Shown here piece by piece: positions 12,459 to 19,100 of a stretch of DNA of 19,627 nt. The notes under the pieces are model-generated. The model was not told where the DNA came from, did no database searches, and was given only the letters and a program-made list of their open reading frames with translations. The position numbers and the translations under genes are program-made. The first letter of the stretch is position 1. Every line of letters begins with the position of its first letter. The stretch is taken from positions 1 to 19,627 of the forward strand of contig CAYPPS010000007.1 of NCBI GenBank assembly GCA_964412685.1, written 5' to 3'. The DNA is from CAYPPS01 sp964412685. GTDB lineage: Bacteria > Patescibacteriota > Microgenomatia > PFEM01 > CAYPPS01.

Positions 12459-13172
12459 GTGAAGACTTTTTTAACGTTAAGTATTACCGGAGTTTTGGTT
12501 GCTTTGATCGGTTGGGCAATTTTTCAAAACAATCAAAATCAATCCGATAATCTCAACCAAAAAGATGATAAACTTAATTCGTTCGAGCAACAACAAGTAA
12601 AACCAAGTCAAGCTCAATCAACAATCACCATGAATCAAGAAAGCCAAAATCTCAATTTACCTCCAATGCAGATTGATCCCAACAAAAAATATCAAGCCAT
12701 CTTAGCCACCGATTTGGGAGAGATTACAATTGATCTTTTCGCCGACAAAACTCCAATTACGGTTAACAACTTTGTCTACTTAACTAAAAAAGGTTTTTAT
12801 GATGGAACCATTTTTCACCGAGTAATTGAAAATTTCATGATTCAAGGCGGAGATCCTAAAGGAAATGGAACGGGCGGACCGGGTTACAAATTTAACGATG
12901 AACCTTTTAAAGGAAAATACGAACGAGGAGTTGTCGCCATGGCCAATTCCGGACCAAATACCAACGGCTCTCAGTTTTTCATCCTCCACCAAGATTACGC
13001 CCTACCTCCTAGTTATGTCATCTTCGGTGAAGTCAGCCAAGGGATAGAAGTGGTCGACCAGATTGCCACCGCTCCAACTGCTGCCAGCTCTACAGGAGAA
13101 CCATCCAAACCCGTCGCTCCAGTCAATGTCGTCAAAGCAAAGATTATTGAGCCTCAAGCCGACCAACAATAA
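12459..13172 (+). CDS. Membrane-anchored cyclophilin-type peptidyl-prolyl isomerase
   Basis: The 237-residue protein starts at GTG 12459. It has an N-terminal anchor helix (about 4-22), then a Gln/Asn/Ser-rich linker (23-75). A compact cyclophilin domain spans about 77-232. Active-site residues are in place: FHRVIENFMIQGGD (119-132, with R121, F126, M127, Q129), then GPNTNGSQFFI (165-175) and VIFGEVSQGIEVVD (187-200). It should speed cis-trans isomerisation of proline bonds in proteins outside the membrane. The last 29 bases overlap the 3' end of the convergent LytR_C gene. The family is certain; the exported location is inferred from the anchor. Confidence 0.94.
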   Translation: MKTFLTLSITGVLVALIGWAIFQNNQNQSDNLNQKDDKLNSFEQQQVKPSQAQSTITMNQESQNLNLPPMQIDPNKKYQAILATDLGEITIDLFADKTPITVNNFVYLTKKGFYDGTIFHRVIENFMIQGGDPKGNGTGGPGYKFNDEPFKGKYERGVVAMANSGPNTNGSQFFILHQDYALPPSYVIFGEVSQGIEVVDQIATAPTAASSTGEPSKPVAPVNVVKAKIIEPQADQQ

Positions 13173-13782
13173 TCAAAGCGTCCAATCCCTCGACCTCGTC
13201 TTCTTCTAAAGCCAAAACTTCGTCTTTCACTTGGTATTGAACTGATAAATCGGTTGATAAAAATTCAAACAGATCTTCGTCCCCATCTTTGACAAAAATC
13301 TCTGTTTCCTGATAATTAAAATTGTCAGCATTACCCACTTCAATTTGGTCATAACCCAAACTAACCAAAAATTCTTTTGCTCGAGAAGCCGTTCTTGCCA
13401 CCCCGGCACCATTCAAAACCTCAATCCTTAATTCTTCTCTGACTAATTGATTGGTATCGGGAACTACCATCTCTTCATCCTCTTCCAAATCTTCCTCAAC
13501 AATCGAGGTCTTTTCTTCAGCTAAGGAAATTGTTTTCTGTTCTTCCATTTTTCCCAAAGCACCCTGATAAACCATCACTCCTCCACCAATTAAGGCTACC
13601 ACTGCCGCGCTTGCTAAGCCGAGACCAATTAAAAATAGGAGAGAGGTCTTCTTTTCATCGGGCTCCAGTGACTCGGAAACCGGCTCAGTTTTTCGAGATG
13701 TCTTCAGGTTCAAAAAATCCAAGAAATTACCTTTTTCTTTAGGAGCAAGTGTCGTTTCAACTTGAAGAGGTTCTTTTTTCAA
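13144..13782 (-). CDS. Membrane protein with LytR C-terminal (LytR_C) domain
   Basis: The 212-residue protein starts at TTG 13782, four bases after the stop of the preceding gene. A basic and polar cytoplasmic N-terminus (1-46) is followed by one membrane helix (about 47-73), an acidic linker (80-110), and a LytR_C-type domain (about 116-208). The domain begins RIEVLNGAGVARTASRAKEF and continues LVSLGYDQIEVGNADNF, the usual signature. The full LytR-CpsA-Psr catalytic domain is absent, so it is not a complete wall-polymer ligase. LytR_C alone is a putative cell-wall-associated module. It is the last gene of the gltX operon and overlaps the cyclophilin gene end by 29 bases. No in-frame ATG exists before the membrane helix, which supports the TTG start. 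Confidence 0.8.
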   Translation of the reverse strand: MKKEPLQVETTLAPKEKGNFLDFLNLKTSRKTEPVSESLEPDEKKTSLLFLIGLGLASAAVVALIGGGVMVYQGALGKMEEQKTISLAEEKTSIVEEDLEEDEEMVVPDTNQLVREELRIEVLNGAGVARTASRAKEFLVSLGYDQIEVGNADNFNYQETEIFVKDGDEDLFEFLSTDLSVQYQVKDEVLALEEDEVEGLDALIIVGRLEAQ

Positions 13783-13786
13783 TTTT

Positions 13787-14167
13787 TTAAGCCTTTTTCC
13801 TTAACTCCGTCAACTGCTTCCGAATCTCTTTTTGATTCTCCACAATTTGAGCCAGAGCAATACTCGCTTTTTCGTCCAATTTGATATCAGTTAACATAAA
13901 CTGTCGATCACGTTCCCGTAAAATCTTATCCTGAGATTTCTTCTTTCGCTCTTCTTCGTTGGCAGCCATCAGCAAAAAGATACCAATATAAATTGCCTCC
14001 AAAGAAACAGCTACTAAAAGGATCTCTAAGTCCAGACCAAGAATAAGCCAGAAACAAAAAATAATTGTGTGTAAAACAACCCCCAACCAACTCCCCAAAA
14101 ACCAAGCCACCAGATCAATAATCTTTTCAAAAATCATCCCTTGTTTTAAATCGTCCGGTTGTTCCAT
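13787..14167 (-). CDS. DUF1003-like small membrane protein
   Basis: The 126-residue protein has two hydrophobic helices (about 27-45 and 48-68), preceded by a short amphipathic segment (FEKIIDLVAWFLGSW). A charged helical tail follows, with EERKKKSQDKILRERDRQF and KASIALAQIVENQKEIRKQL. The order of a GSW motif, two membrane helices and a charged helix beginning at an Asn/Glu-rich turn resembles DUF1003 proteins. Their function is unknown. It lies 9 bases after gltX and 4 bases before the LytR_C gene, so the three are almost certainly one transcript. Confidence 0.65.
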   Translation of the reverse strand: MEQPDDLKQGMIFEKIIDLVAWFLGSWLGVVLHTIIFCFWLILGLDLEILLVAVSLEAIYIGIFLLMAANEEERKKKSQDKILRERDRQFMLTDIKLDEKASIALAQIVENQKEIRKQLTELRKKA

Positions 14168-14176
14168 CTTTGTTAT

Positions 14177-15616
14177 TTATTTCCCTTTAAACATTTTAAG
14201 AGTCTGAGATAGTCTTTGGCAAGTTTTCTTTTTTCCCAACAAGCCCAAACTCTCAAATAGAGGTGGAGTAATCAGCTTGCCGGTAACCGCAATCCGGATC
14301 ATCATAAAGAACTTACCAATCGGCCAATCATTGCTTTCAGCTAATTGACGAAAGGTCTTCTCTAGAACCGGAGAGGACCACTGGTCAAGCTTCTCCAGTT
14401 TTTCTAAAACCTTAGTCAACTGAAGTTCGATCAGCTTTTCATTTTTCCCGCCCTTCTGAAGCAATAACTTTTCATCCGGCTTAACCTCCTCGGCCAAAAA
14501 GTCAACCAAGGCCGAATAATCAGACAGCTTACTAATTCTTTCTTTGATTAAGGGAACCGTTTCTAAAATTAAGCTCTTACTCATTCCTTTCGGAGCGAAT
14601 TCAATTAGTCTGTTAGCCAAATCCTTATCCGCCAATTGACGAAGATAAACTCCATTAAGCCAATCAAGCTTCTTTAAATCAAAAATTGGGCCAACTGGAG
14701 AAACGTCTTTCAGGTCAAGAACCTTAATAAACTCCGTAAAGTCAAAAATCTCTTTCTCTTCAGGATGAGACCAGCCCAACAGACAAAGGAAATTAAGTAA
14801 AGCCTCAGGTAAATAGCCTTCGGTTTTAAAAAACTCGAGCGAAGCACTTCCTTCTCTCTTGCTTAATTTCCTCTTTTTCTCATCCCTGATTGTTGGAGTA
14901 TGCAAAAATAAAGGCGGTTTCCAGTTTAAATATTGGTAGAGCAAAACATGTTTGGGAGCCGAGGAAAGCCATTCTTCTCCTCGAATGACATGACTAATTT
15001 CCATCAAGTGATCATCAACCACTGCCGCTAAATGATAAGTGGGAAAGCCATCTGATTTTAATAAAACCTGATCATCGATCCCACGACTGTCAAAATTAAT
15101 CACTCCACGGATTAAATCTTCAACTTCAATCGTTTTCCCCTCGGGAACCTTCAAGCGAAGAACAAAAGACTCTCCTTTTTCCAATCGGCTCTTAATTTCT
15201 TTTTTTTCAAGACCGAGACAATGCCGATCATACATTGGCGACTTACCTTCTTTCTGCTTCTGTTTCCTGTTTTCTTCCAGTCTTTCAGCTGAACAAAAAC
15301 AATAATAAGCTTTGCCTTCATCAACTAATTTTTGAGCATACTTTTGATAAAGAGGAAGTCTTTCTGATTGTCGATAAGGACTGAAGGGGCCACCAACTTG
15401 AGGACTTTCATCTGCCTTAAAACCAAACCAATTTAAACCGGTATAAATTTTTTCTTCCGCTCCTTTAACAAATCTTTTCTGATCCGTATCTTCTATTCGA
15501 ATAATAAACTTACCTTGATGTTTTTTAGCAAAAGCATAATCAAGCATGGCCGAATAAACACCCCCGATGTGAATTGACCCTGTTGGACTGGGAGAAAAAC
15601 GAGTTCTTACTTTCAT
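14177..15616 (-). CDS. gltX: Glutamyl-tRNA synthetase
   Basis: A class I synthetase that charges tRNA with glutamate (non-discriminating forms also charge tRNA-Gln, which GatCAB then amidates). From ATG 15616 it has 479 residues, normal for bacterial GluRS. The HIGH motif is HIGG in SPTGSIHIGG (about 10-19), and KMSKS is KLSKR (250-254). Cysteines in YCFCSAERLEE and YDRHCLG match the zinc-site region seen in many GluRS. The catalytic domain includes IRIEDTD and GFPTYHLAAVVDDHLM. The C-terminal helical anticodon-binding part ends LLGKKKTCQRL. An in-frame GTG at 15634 would add 6 residues, but ATG 15616 begins at the conserved KVRTRFSPSPTG and lies 8 bases after a TAAAAT box. It heads a three-gene operon. 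Confidence 0.95.
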   Translation of the reverse strand: MKVRTRFSPSPTGSIHIGGVYSAMLDYAFAKKHQGKFIIRIEDTDQKRFVKGAEEKIYTGLNWFGFKADESPQVGGPFSPYRQSERLPLYQKYAQKLVDEGKAYYCFCSAERLEENRKQKQKEGKSPMYDRHCLGLEKKEIKSRLEKGESFVLRLKVPEGKTIEVEDLIRGVINFDSRGIDDQVLLKSDGFPTYHLAAVVDDHLMEISHVIRGEEWLSSAPKHVLLYQYLNWKPPLFLHTPTIRDEKKRKLSKREGSASLEFFKTEGYLPEALLNFLCLLGWSHPEEKEIFDFTEFIKVLDLKDVSPVGPIFDLKKLDWLNGVYLRQLADKDLANRLIEFAPKGMSKSLILETVPLIKERISKLSDYSALVDFLAEEVKPDEKLLLQKGGKNEKLIELQLTKVLEKLEKLDQWSSPVLEKTFRQLAESNDWPIGKFFMMIRIAVTGKLITPPLFESLGLLGKKKTCQRLSQTLKMFKGK

Positions 15617-15621
15617 TAGCC

Positions 15622-15651
15622 TTGATTTTACCACGAAGCTAAAGTTATACT
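15622..15651 (+). promoter_or_regulatory. Promoter of the anchored protein gene at 15671
   Basis: TTGATT (15622-15627) and TATACT (15646-15651) are 18 bases apart. A start near 15658 leaves a leader of about 13 nt that is almost entirely a 14-bp palindrome. Confidence 0.55.
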
Positions 15652-15654
15652 CAA
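15625..15654 (-). promoter_or_regulatory. Promoter of gltX, facing and overlapping the plus-strand promoter
   Basis: On the minus strand, TTGAGT (15649-15654) and TAAAAT (15625-15630) are 18 bases apart. The -10 box ends 8 bases before ATG 15616. Each promoter's -35 box overlaps the other's -10 box, so both cannot easily be occupied at once. Confidence 0.5.
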
Positions 15655-15656
15655 TC

Positions 15657-15670
15657 TAAATCTAGATTTA
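15657..15670. promoter_or_regulatory. 14-bp perfect palindrome directly before a start codon (possible operator)
   Basis: TAAATCTAGATTTA is a perfect palindrome. It ends at the base before ATG 15671 and covers the predicted transcription start of that gene. It also lies just upstream of the gltX -35 box. A dimeric repressor bound here could block both directions. No regulator is known for it. Confidence 0.45.
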
Positions 15671-16726
15671 ATGGCCAATTTAACCCAAACTGCTTACTAT
15701 ACTCGGAGAGGTCTTCTGTTTGGCGGAATCGCTTTCATCGGAATTCTTGTTTTAAGAGCTTCAATTACTTTAGGCGTAGCAATATATAAACAACTCAATC
15801 CAGCCCCGCCACCGCCACCAACAGTCGCTTTCGGCAAATTACCTCCATTGAGTTTTCCAGAATCGGATTTTGAAAACGAAAACTTGAATTTCCGACTAGA
15901 AACAATTGAAGACGATTTGCCTCAGCTAGATGACGTCGGCAAGGTTTATTTCATGCCCAAAAAGGAACCAAGCTTAACCGCTTTAGACGAGGCCCGAAAA
16001 AAAGCAGATGGTTTGGACTTTGACAGCTCTCCAGAAGCAGTTGATAAATTTACTTATCGTTGGATCAAGCAATCTCCTCTCCCCAAGGTTTTGACCATGA
16101 ATATCAACAACGGTAATTTTATTGTTAGCTACCCATACACCAACGATCAAGAAATTTTGAACGCTAAATATTTGCCTTCAACACAGCAAGCCGCTCAAGA
16201 AACCAAAAGTTTTCTTTCTCAAAAAGGTTTTTTGCCTAATGATCTCGCCGATGGTAGTGCTGAGTTCGTGTATCTCCGTTTCGATCCTCCTAATTTAGTC
16301 GAAGTCAATTCTCTTTCCGAGGCCGATTTCTTAAGAGTCAATCTTTTCCGAAGCGATTTAGATGAATTGAGAATCATGCCTCCCAATCCAAAGAAATCCC
16401 TGGTCTCGCTCCTTTTTTCCGGAGCCCGTAGCACTGATAAAAGAATTGTCGGCGTTGATTATTTTTATTTTCCTACCGATAAAGAGACTTTTGCCACTTA
16501 CCCCCTCAAGCCAATCGCTGCTGCTTGGGAAGAACTCAAAAACGGTCAGGGTTATTTGGCTCACGTCAGCAGAAACACCGCCAACCAAGCAACAATTCGA
16601 CGAGTCGGTTTAGGTTATTTTGATTCCAAATTACCCCAAAACTTCCTTCAACCAATTTATATCTTTCAGGGGGACGATAATTTTTTTGCCTACGTTAGTG
16701 CCCTGGCCCCAGAGTGGGTTCAATAA
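15671..16726 (+). CDS. Large membrane-anchored extracytoplasmic protein of unknown function
   Basis: The 351-residue protein has a positively charged N-terminus, one anchor helix (about 13-40), and a proline run (PAPPPPPTVAFGKLPPLSFP, about 44-64). An exported body of about 280 residues follows. The body mixes strands and helices, with landmarks such as VLTMNINNGNFIVSYPY, FVYLRFDPPNLVEVNSL, VGVDYFYFPTDKETFATYPL and IAAAWEELKNGQGYLAHV. The last phrase resembles the repeated Ala-Trp-Glu-x-Leu-x-x-Gly pattern of some YycH/YycI-like envelope domains, but the match is too thin to assign. No enzyme motif was found. It is divergent from gltX, and its 3' end overlaps the carboxypeptidase gene by 32 bases in the convergent orientation. 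Confidence 0.75.
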   Translation: MANLTQTAYYTRRGLLFGGIAFIGILVLRASITLGVAIYKQLNPAPPPPPTVAFGKLPPLSFPESDFENENLNFRLETIEDDLPQLDDVGKVYFMPKKEPSLTALDEARKKADGLDFDSSPEAVDKFTYRWIKQSPLPKVLTMNINNGNFIVSYPYTNDQEILNAKYLPSTQQAAQETKSFLSQKGFLPNDLADGSAEFVYLRFDPPNLVEVNSLSEADFLRVNLFRSDLDELRIMPPNPKKSLVSLLFSGARSTDKRIVGVDYFYFPTDKETFATYPLKPIAAAWEELKNGQGYLAHVSRNTANQATIRRVGLGYFDSKLPQNFLQPIYIFQGDDNFFAYVSALAPEWVQ

Positions 16727-17684
16727 CCAATTGCCAAGAAAAATTAGCATAGGCCCAATCAATTAACTTTTCAGTTTCTCCAAACCGATCCTGACTACCC
16801 AAAACGACAGTAACAAGAGAGCCTTCTTCTTTTTGAGCCAAAGCAACCAAGCATTCTCCCGCCTCTTCAGTCCAGCCAGTTTTAATTCCTTTTATCTCCG
16901 GTCGTTTGTTCAACAGAATATTAATATTGTAAAGAGGATATTCTTGGCCTGTAGTTAAATCGGTCACCACCACGAAAGTTTTATCAACAGTTTGGGTAAT
17001 AAATTTATCTCTTAAAGCCACTCGGGCCAATCGACTTAAATCAAGAGCGGTAGTTAAACTAAAATCCTTTAGTTTATGCTCGTTGACATCAGAGTCAAGC
17101 CCAGTAGGATTGGCAAAATGGGTTCTGCTCATGCTCAAACTCTCAGCTTTTTCATTCATTGCTCGAACAAAAGCTTCTTTCCCGCCTGGATAATTTTGAG
17201 CCAGCACTTCAGCGGCATCATTGGCCGAAGCCACCAAAAGAGCTAATAACAAATCTCTAACATAAAACTTTTGCCCCACCTTAAAGTCAATTGTCTGTCC
17301 AAAAGATTCAATCTTCCCAATTTCAATGATTTGGTCCAATGAATAATGATCCAGAGCCACCAGAGCAGTCATGATTTTAACCGTTGACGCTGGAAGAAGA
17401 GGAAAATCCTCATTAAAACGATAGAGAACCGTTCCAGAACCAACGTCCAAAACCATGGCAGCCTGAACAGTCAAATCAGGCAAAGGAACCTTGGCCAAAT
17501 TAACTGGATAACGAGAAGATTGAGGCAAGTAAGTTAAAACTTCTTGATTCTTTTCTTTCGCTTCCAAAGGCAAAGAGAAATACCAATTTTGTCCGGGAAG
17601 AAAAATAAAAAAAAGGGCAAAAGAAAAGAGCAACCATTTCTTAAGCTTCAAGGGCCAATCTTTAAGCAAAACTTTTTTCGACAT
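16695..17684 (-). CDS. D-alanyl-D-alanine carboxypeptidase (peptidase S11)
   Basis: The enzyme trims the terminal D-Ala from peptidoglycan stem peptides. I use ATG 17684 (MSKKVLLKDWPL), giving 329 residues, because it starts just before the anchor/signal helix and follows the aspS stop by 16 bases. The longer frame to 17774 would overlap aspS by 74 bases. All three penicillin-binding motifs are present: S100-x-x-K103 in LLPASTVKIMTAL, S153-A-N in VASANDAAE and K268-T-G in IKGIKTGWTEEAG. The N-terminal helix (about 15-32) exports the protein and may stay as an anchor. There is no PBP5-type C-terminal domain or amphipathic helix, so membrane attachment would depend on the N-terminus. It shares a transcript with relA/spoT and aspS. 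dacA-like by family, but orthology is not shown. Confidence 0.93.
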   Translation of the reverse strand: MSKKVLLKDWPLKLKKWLLFSFALFFIFLPGQNWYFSLPLEAKEKNQEVLTYLPQSSRYPVNLAKVPLPDLTVQAAMVLDVGSGTVLYRFNEDFPLLPASTVKIMTALVALDHYSLDQIIEIGKIESFGQTIDFKVGQKFYVRDLLLALLVASANDAAEVLAQNYPGGKEAFVRAMNEKAESLSMSRTHFANPTGLDSDVNEHKLKDFSLTTALDLSRLARVALRDKFITQTVDKTFVVVTDLTTGQEYPLYNINILLNKRPEIKGIKTGWTEEAGECLVALAQKEEGSLVTVVLGSQDRFGETEKLIDWAYANFSWQLVIEPTLGPGH

Positions 17685-17700
17685 AAAATCAAAATAGAGG

Positions 17701-19086
17701 TTATTTTTTCTTCTTGATATCAAGCTTAATTCCCAGCTCCTCAAGCTGGGCTTTTTCAACTTTTGTAGGGGCAACCATCACTGACGTTTGGCCGGAAGCA
17801 GTCATCGGAAAAGCAATTACTTCTCGCAAAGAAGGCTCATTTAAAGCCGCCATTAAAAATCGGTCAATTCCTGGAGCAATCCCTCCATGGGGTGGAACAC
17901 CATATTCAAATGCTTGTAGCAAATGGCCAAATTTCTGCTTGATGGCCGACTTGCTATGGCCCAAAATTTCAAAAATCTTTTCTTGAACCAAAGGATCAGT
18001 AATTCTAATACTACCTCCGCCAACTTCAAAGCCATTCATCACCAAGTCGTGCTGATAAGAATGAATCTTACCCGGATCTTTATCTAACAAAGCAACTTCT
18101 CCCTCTTTTGGCGCCGTAAAAGGATGATGCATCGAGTGCCAACGCTTTTCTTGGCTTTTCCACTCAAACAAAGGAAAATCAACCACAAAGCAAAAAGCCA
18201 AAACATCCATGTCTTTTTTATTGGGACGCAAATCAGGCTTGTCTGTCTTATATTTTTTCATCACTTCTTGGTAAGACAATCGAGGAAAAGGAAACTGCCA
18301 GATTTTTTTATGCAAAATTTTTTCGGTGATTTCTTTAAATAAATGCTCCGTTAGGGAAAAAATTTCCTCTTGACTGACAAAAGACATCTCTAAATCCAAT
18401 TGGGTAAACTCTCCATAAGCCCGATCCGCCCGCGGATCCTCATCGCGAAAACAACGCGCCAGTTGAAAATATTTATCAACACCGGCAACCATTAGTAGTT
18501 GTTTATACTGCTGAGGTGATTGAGGCAGGGCATAAAAACTCCCTGGTTTAAGACGAGAAGGAACCAGAAAATCTCTAGCTCCCTCGGGAGTGGCTTTAGT
18601 CAAAATAGGCGTTTCTACTTCCAAAAAACCACGCTCAGTTAGAAAGTGGCGAATAAATTGACTAACCCGATGGCGCAATTTTAGATTTTCAAGCAACCGC
18701 GGCCGCCTTAAATCTAAATAGCGGAACTTCAACCTAATTTCCTCATTGATCTGACGCCCGTCATCCCTGACGGGAAATGGCAATTCCTTCGCCTGTGCCA
18801 AAACCTTAACTTTCTTGGCTTCAATCTCTATTCGGCCGGTTTCCAGTTTAGGATTAAAATAATCTTTACCCCTTTCCTTCACCAATCCCTCCACTTCAAT
18901 CACCCATTCGGCCCGTAAATCTCGAGCAATTTTATCATCGTAGAAAACAACTTGAATTAGCCCACTTCGATCACGCAGGTCAACAAAAACCAGCTTGCCG
19001 TGATTTCGATAGGAGTCGACCCAACCAGAAACGGTTATTTTTTGACCAATTTTTTTGACTGCTTGTGTAGCTAAGGTTCTTTCCAT
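17701..19086 (-). CDS. aspS: Aspartyl-tRNA synthetase, compact form lacking the GAD insertion
   Basis: A class II synthetase that charges tRNA with aspartate. The N-terminal OB-fold anticodon domain (about 1-105) holds GWVDSYRNHGKLVFVDLRDR. The catalytic domain has motif 1 near FLEVETPILTKATPEGARDF, motif 2 in FRDEDPRADRAYGEFTQLDL (213-232), and motif 3 in GGIAPGIDRFLMAA (401-414). At 461 residues it is about 130 shorter than typical bacterial AspRS. The break is precise: YKTDKPDLR (279-287) runs within a few residues into FCFVVDFPLFEW (298-309), so the GAD insertion is missing. His29 in NHG matches the residue found in non-discriminating bacterial enzymes, which also charge tRNA-Asn. It follows the relA/spoT gene by 14 bases. 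Confidence 0.95.
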   Translation of the reverse strand: MERTLATQAVKKIGQKITVSGWVDSYRNHGKLVFVDLRDRSGLIQVVFYDDKIARDLRAEWVIEVEGLVKERGKDYFNPKLETGRIEIEAKKVKVLAQAKELPFPVRDDGRQINEEIRLKFRYLDLRRPRLLENLKLRHRVSQFIRHFLTERGFLEVETPILTKATPEGARDFLVPSRLKPGSFYALPQSPQQYKQLLMVAGVDKYFQLARCFRDEDPRADRAYGEFTQLDLEMSFVSQEEIFSLTEHLFKEITEKILHKKIWQFPFPRLSYQEVMKKYKTDKPDLRPNKKDMDVLAFCFVVDFPLFEWKSQEKRWHSMHHPFTAPKEGEVALLDKDPGKIHSYQHDLVMNGFEVGGGSIRITDPLVQEKIFEILGHSKSAIKQKFGHLLQAFEYGVPPHGGIAPGIDRFLMAALNEPSLREVIAFPMTASGQTSVMVAPTKVEKAQLEELGIKLDIKKKK

Positions 19087-19100
19087 AAGCCTATTTTAAT

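Noticed and set aside
15617..15634. GTG start six codons upstream for gltX
   Set aside because: The conserved GluRS N-terminus begins at the ATG at 15616, and the GTG overlaps the predicted -10 region.
17685..17774. Longer N-terminus for the carboxypeptidase, overlapping aspS by 74 bases
   Set aside because: The added residues are a shadow of the aspS 3' end, and the hydrophobic export segment fits a start at ATG 17684.
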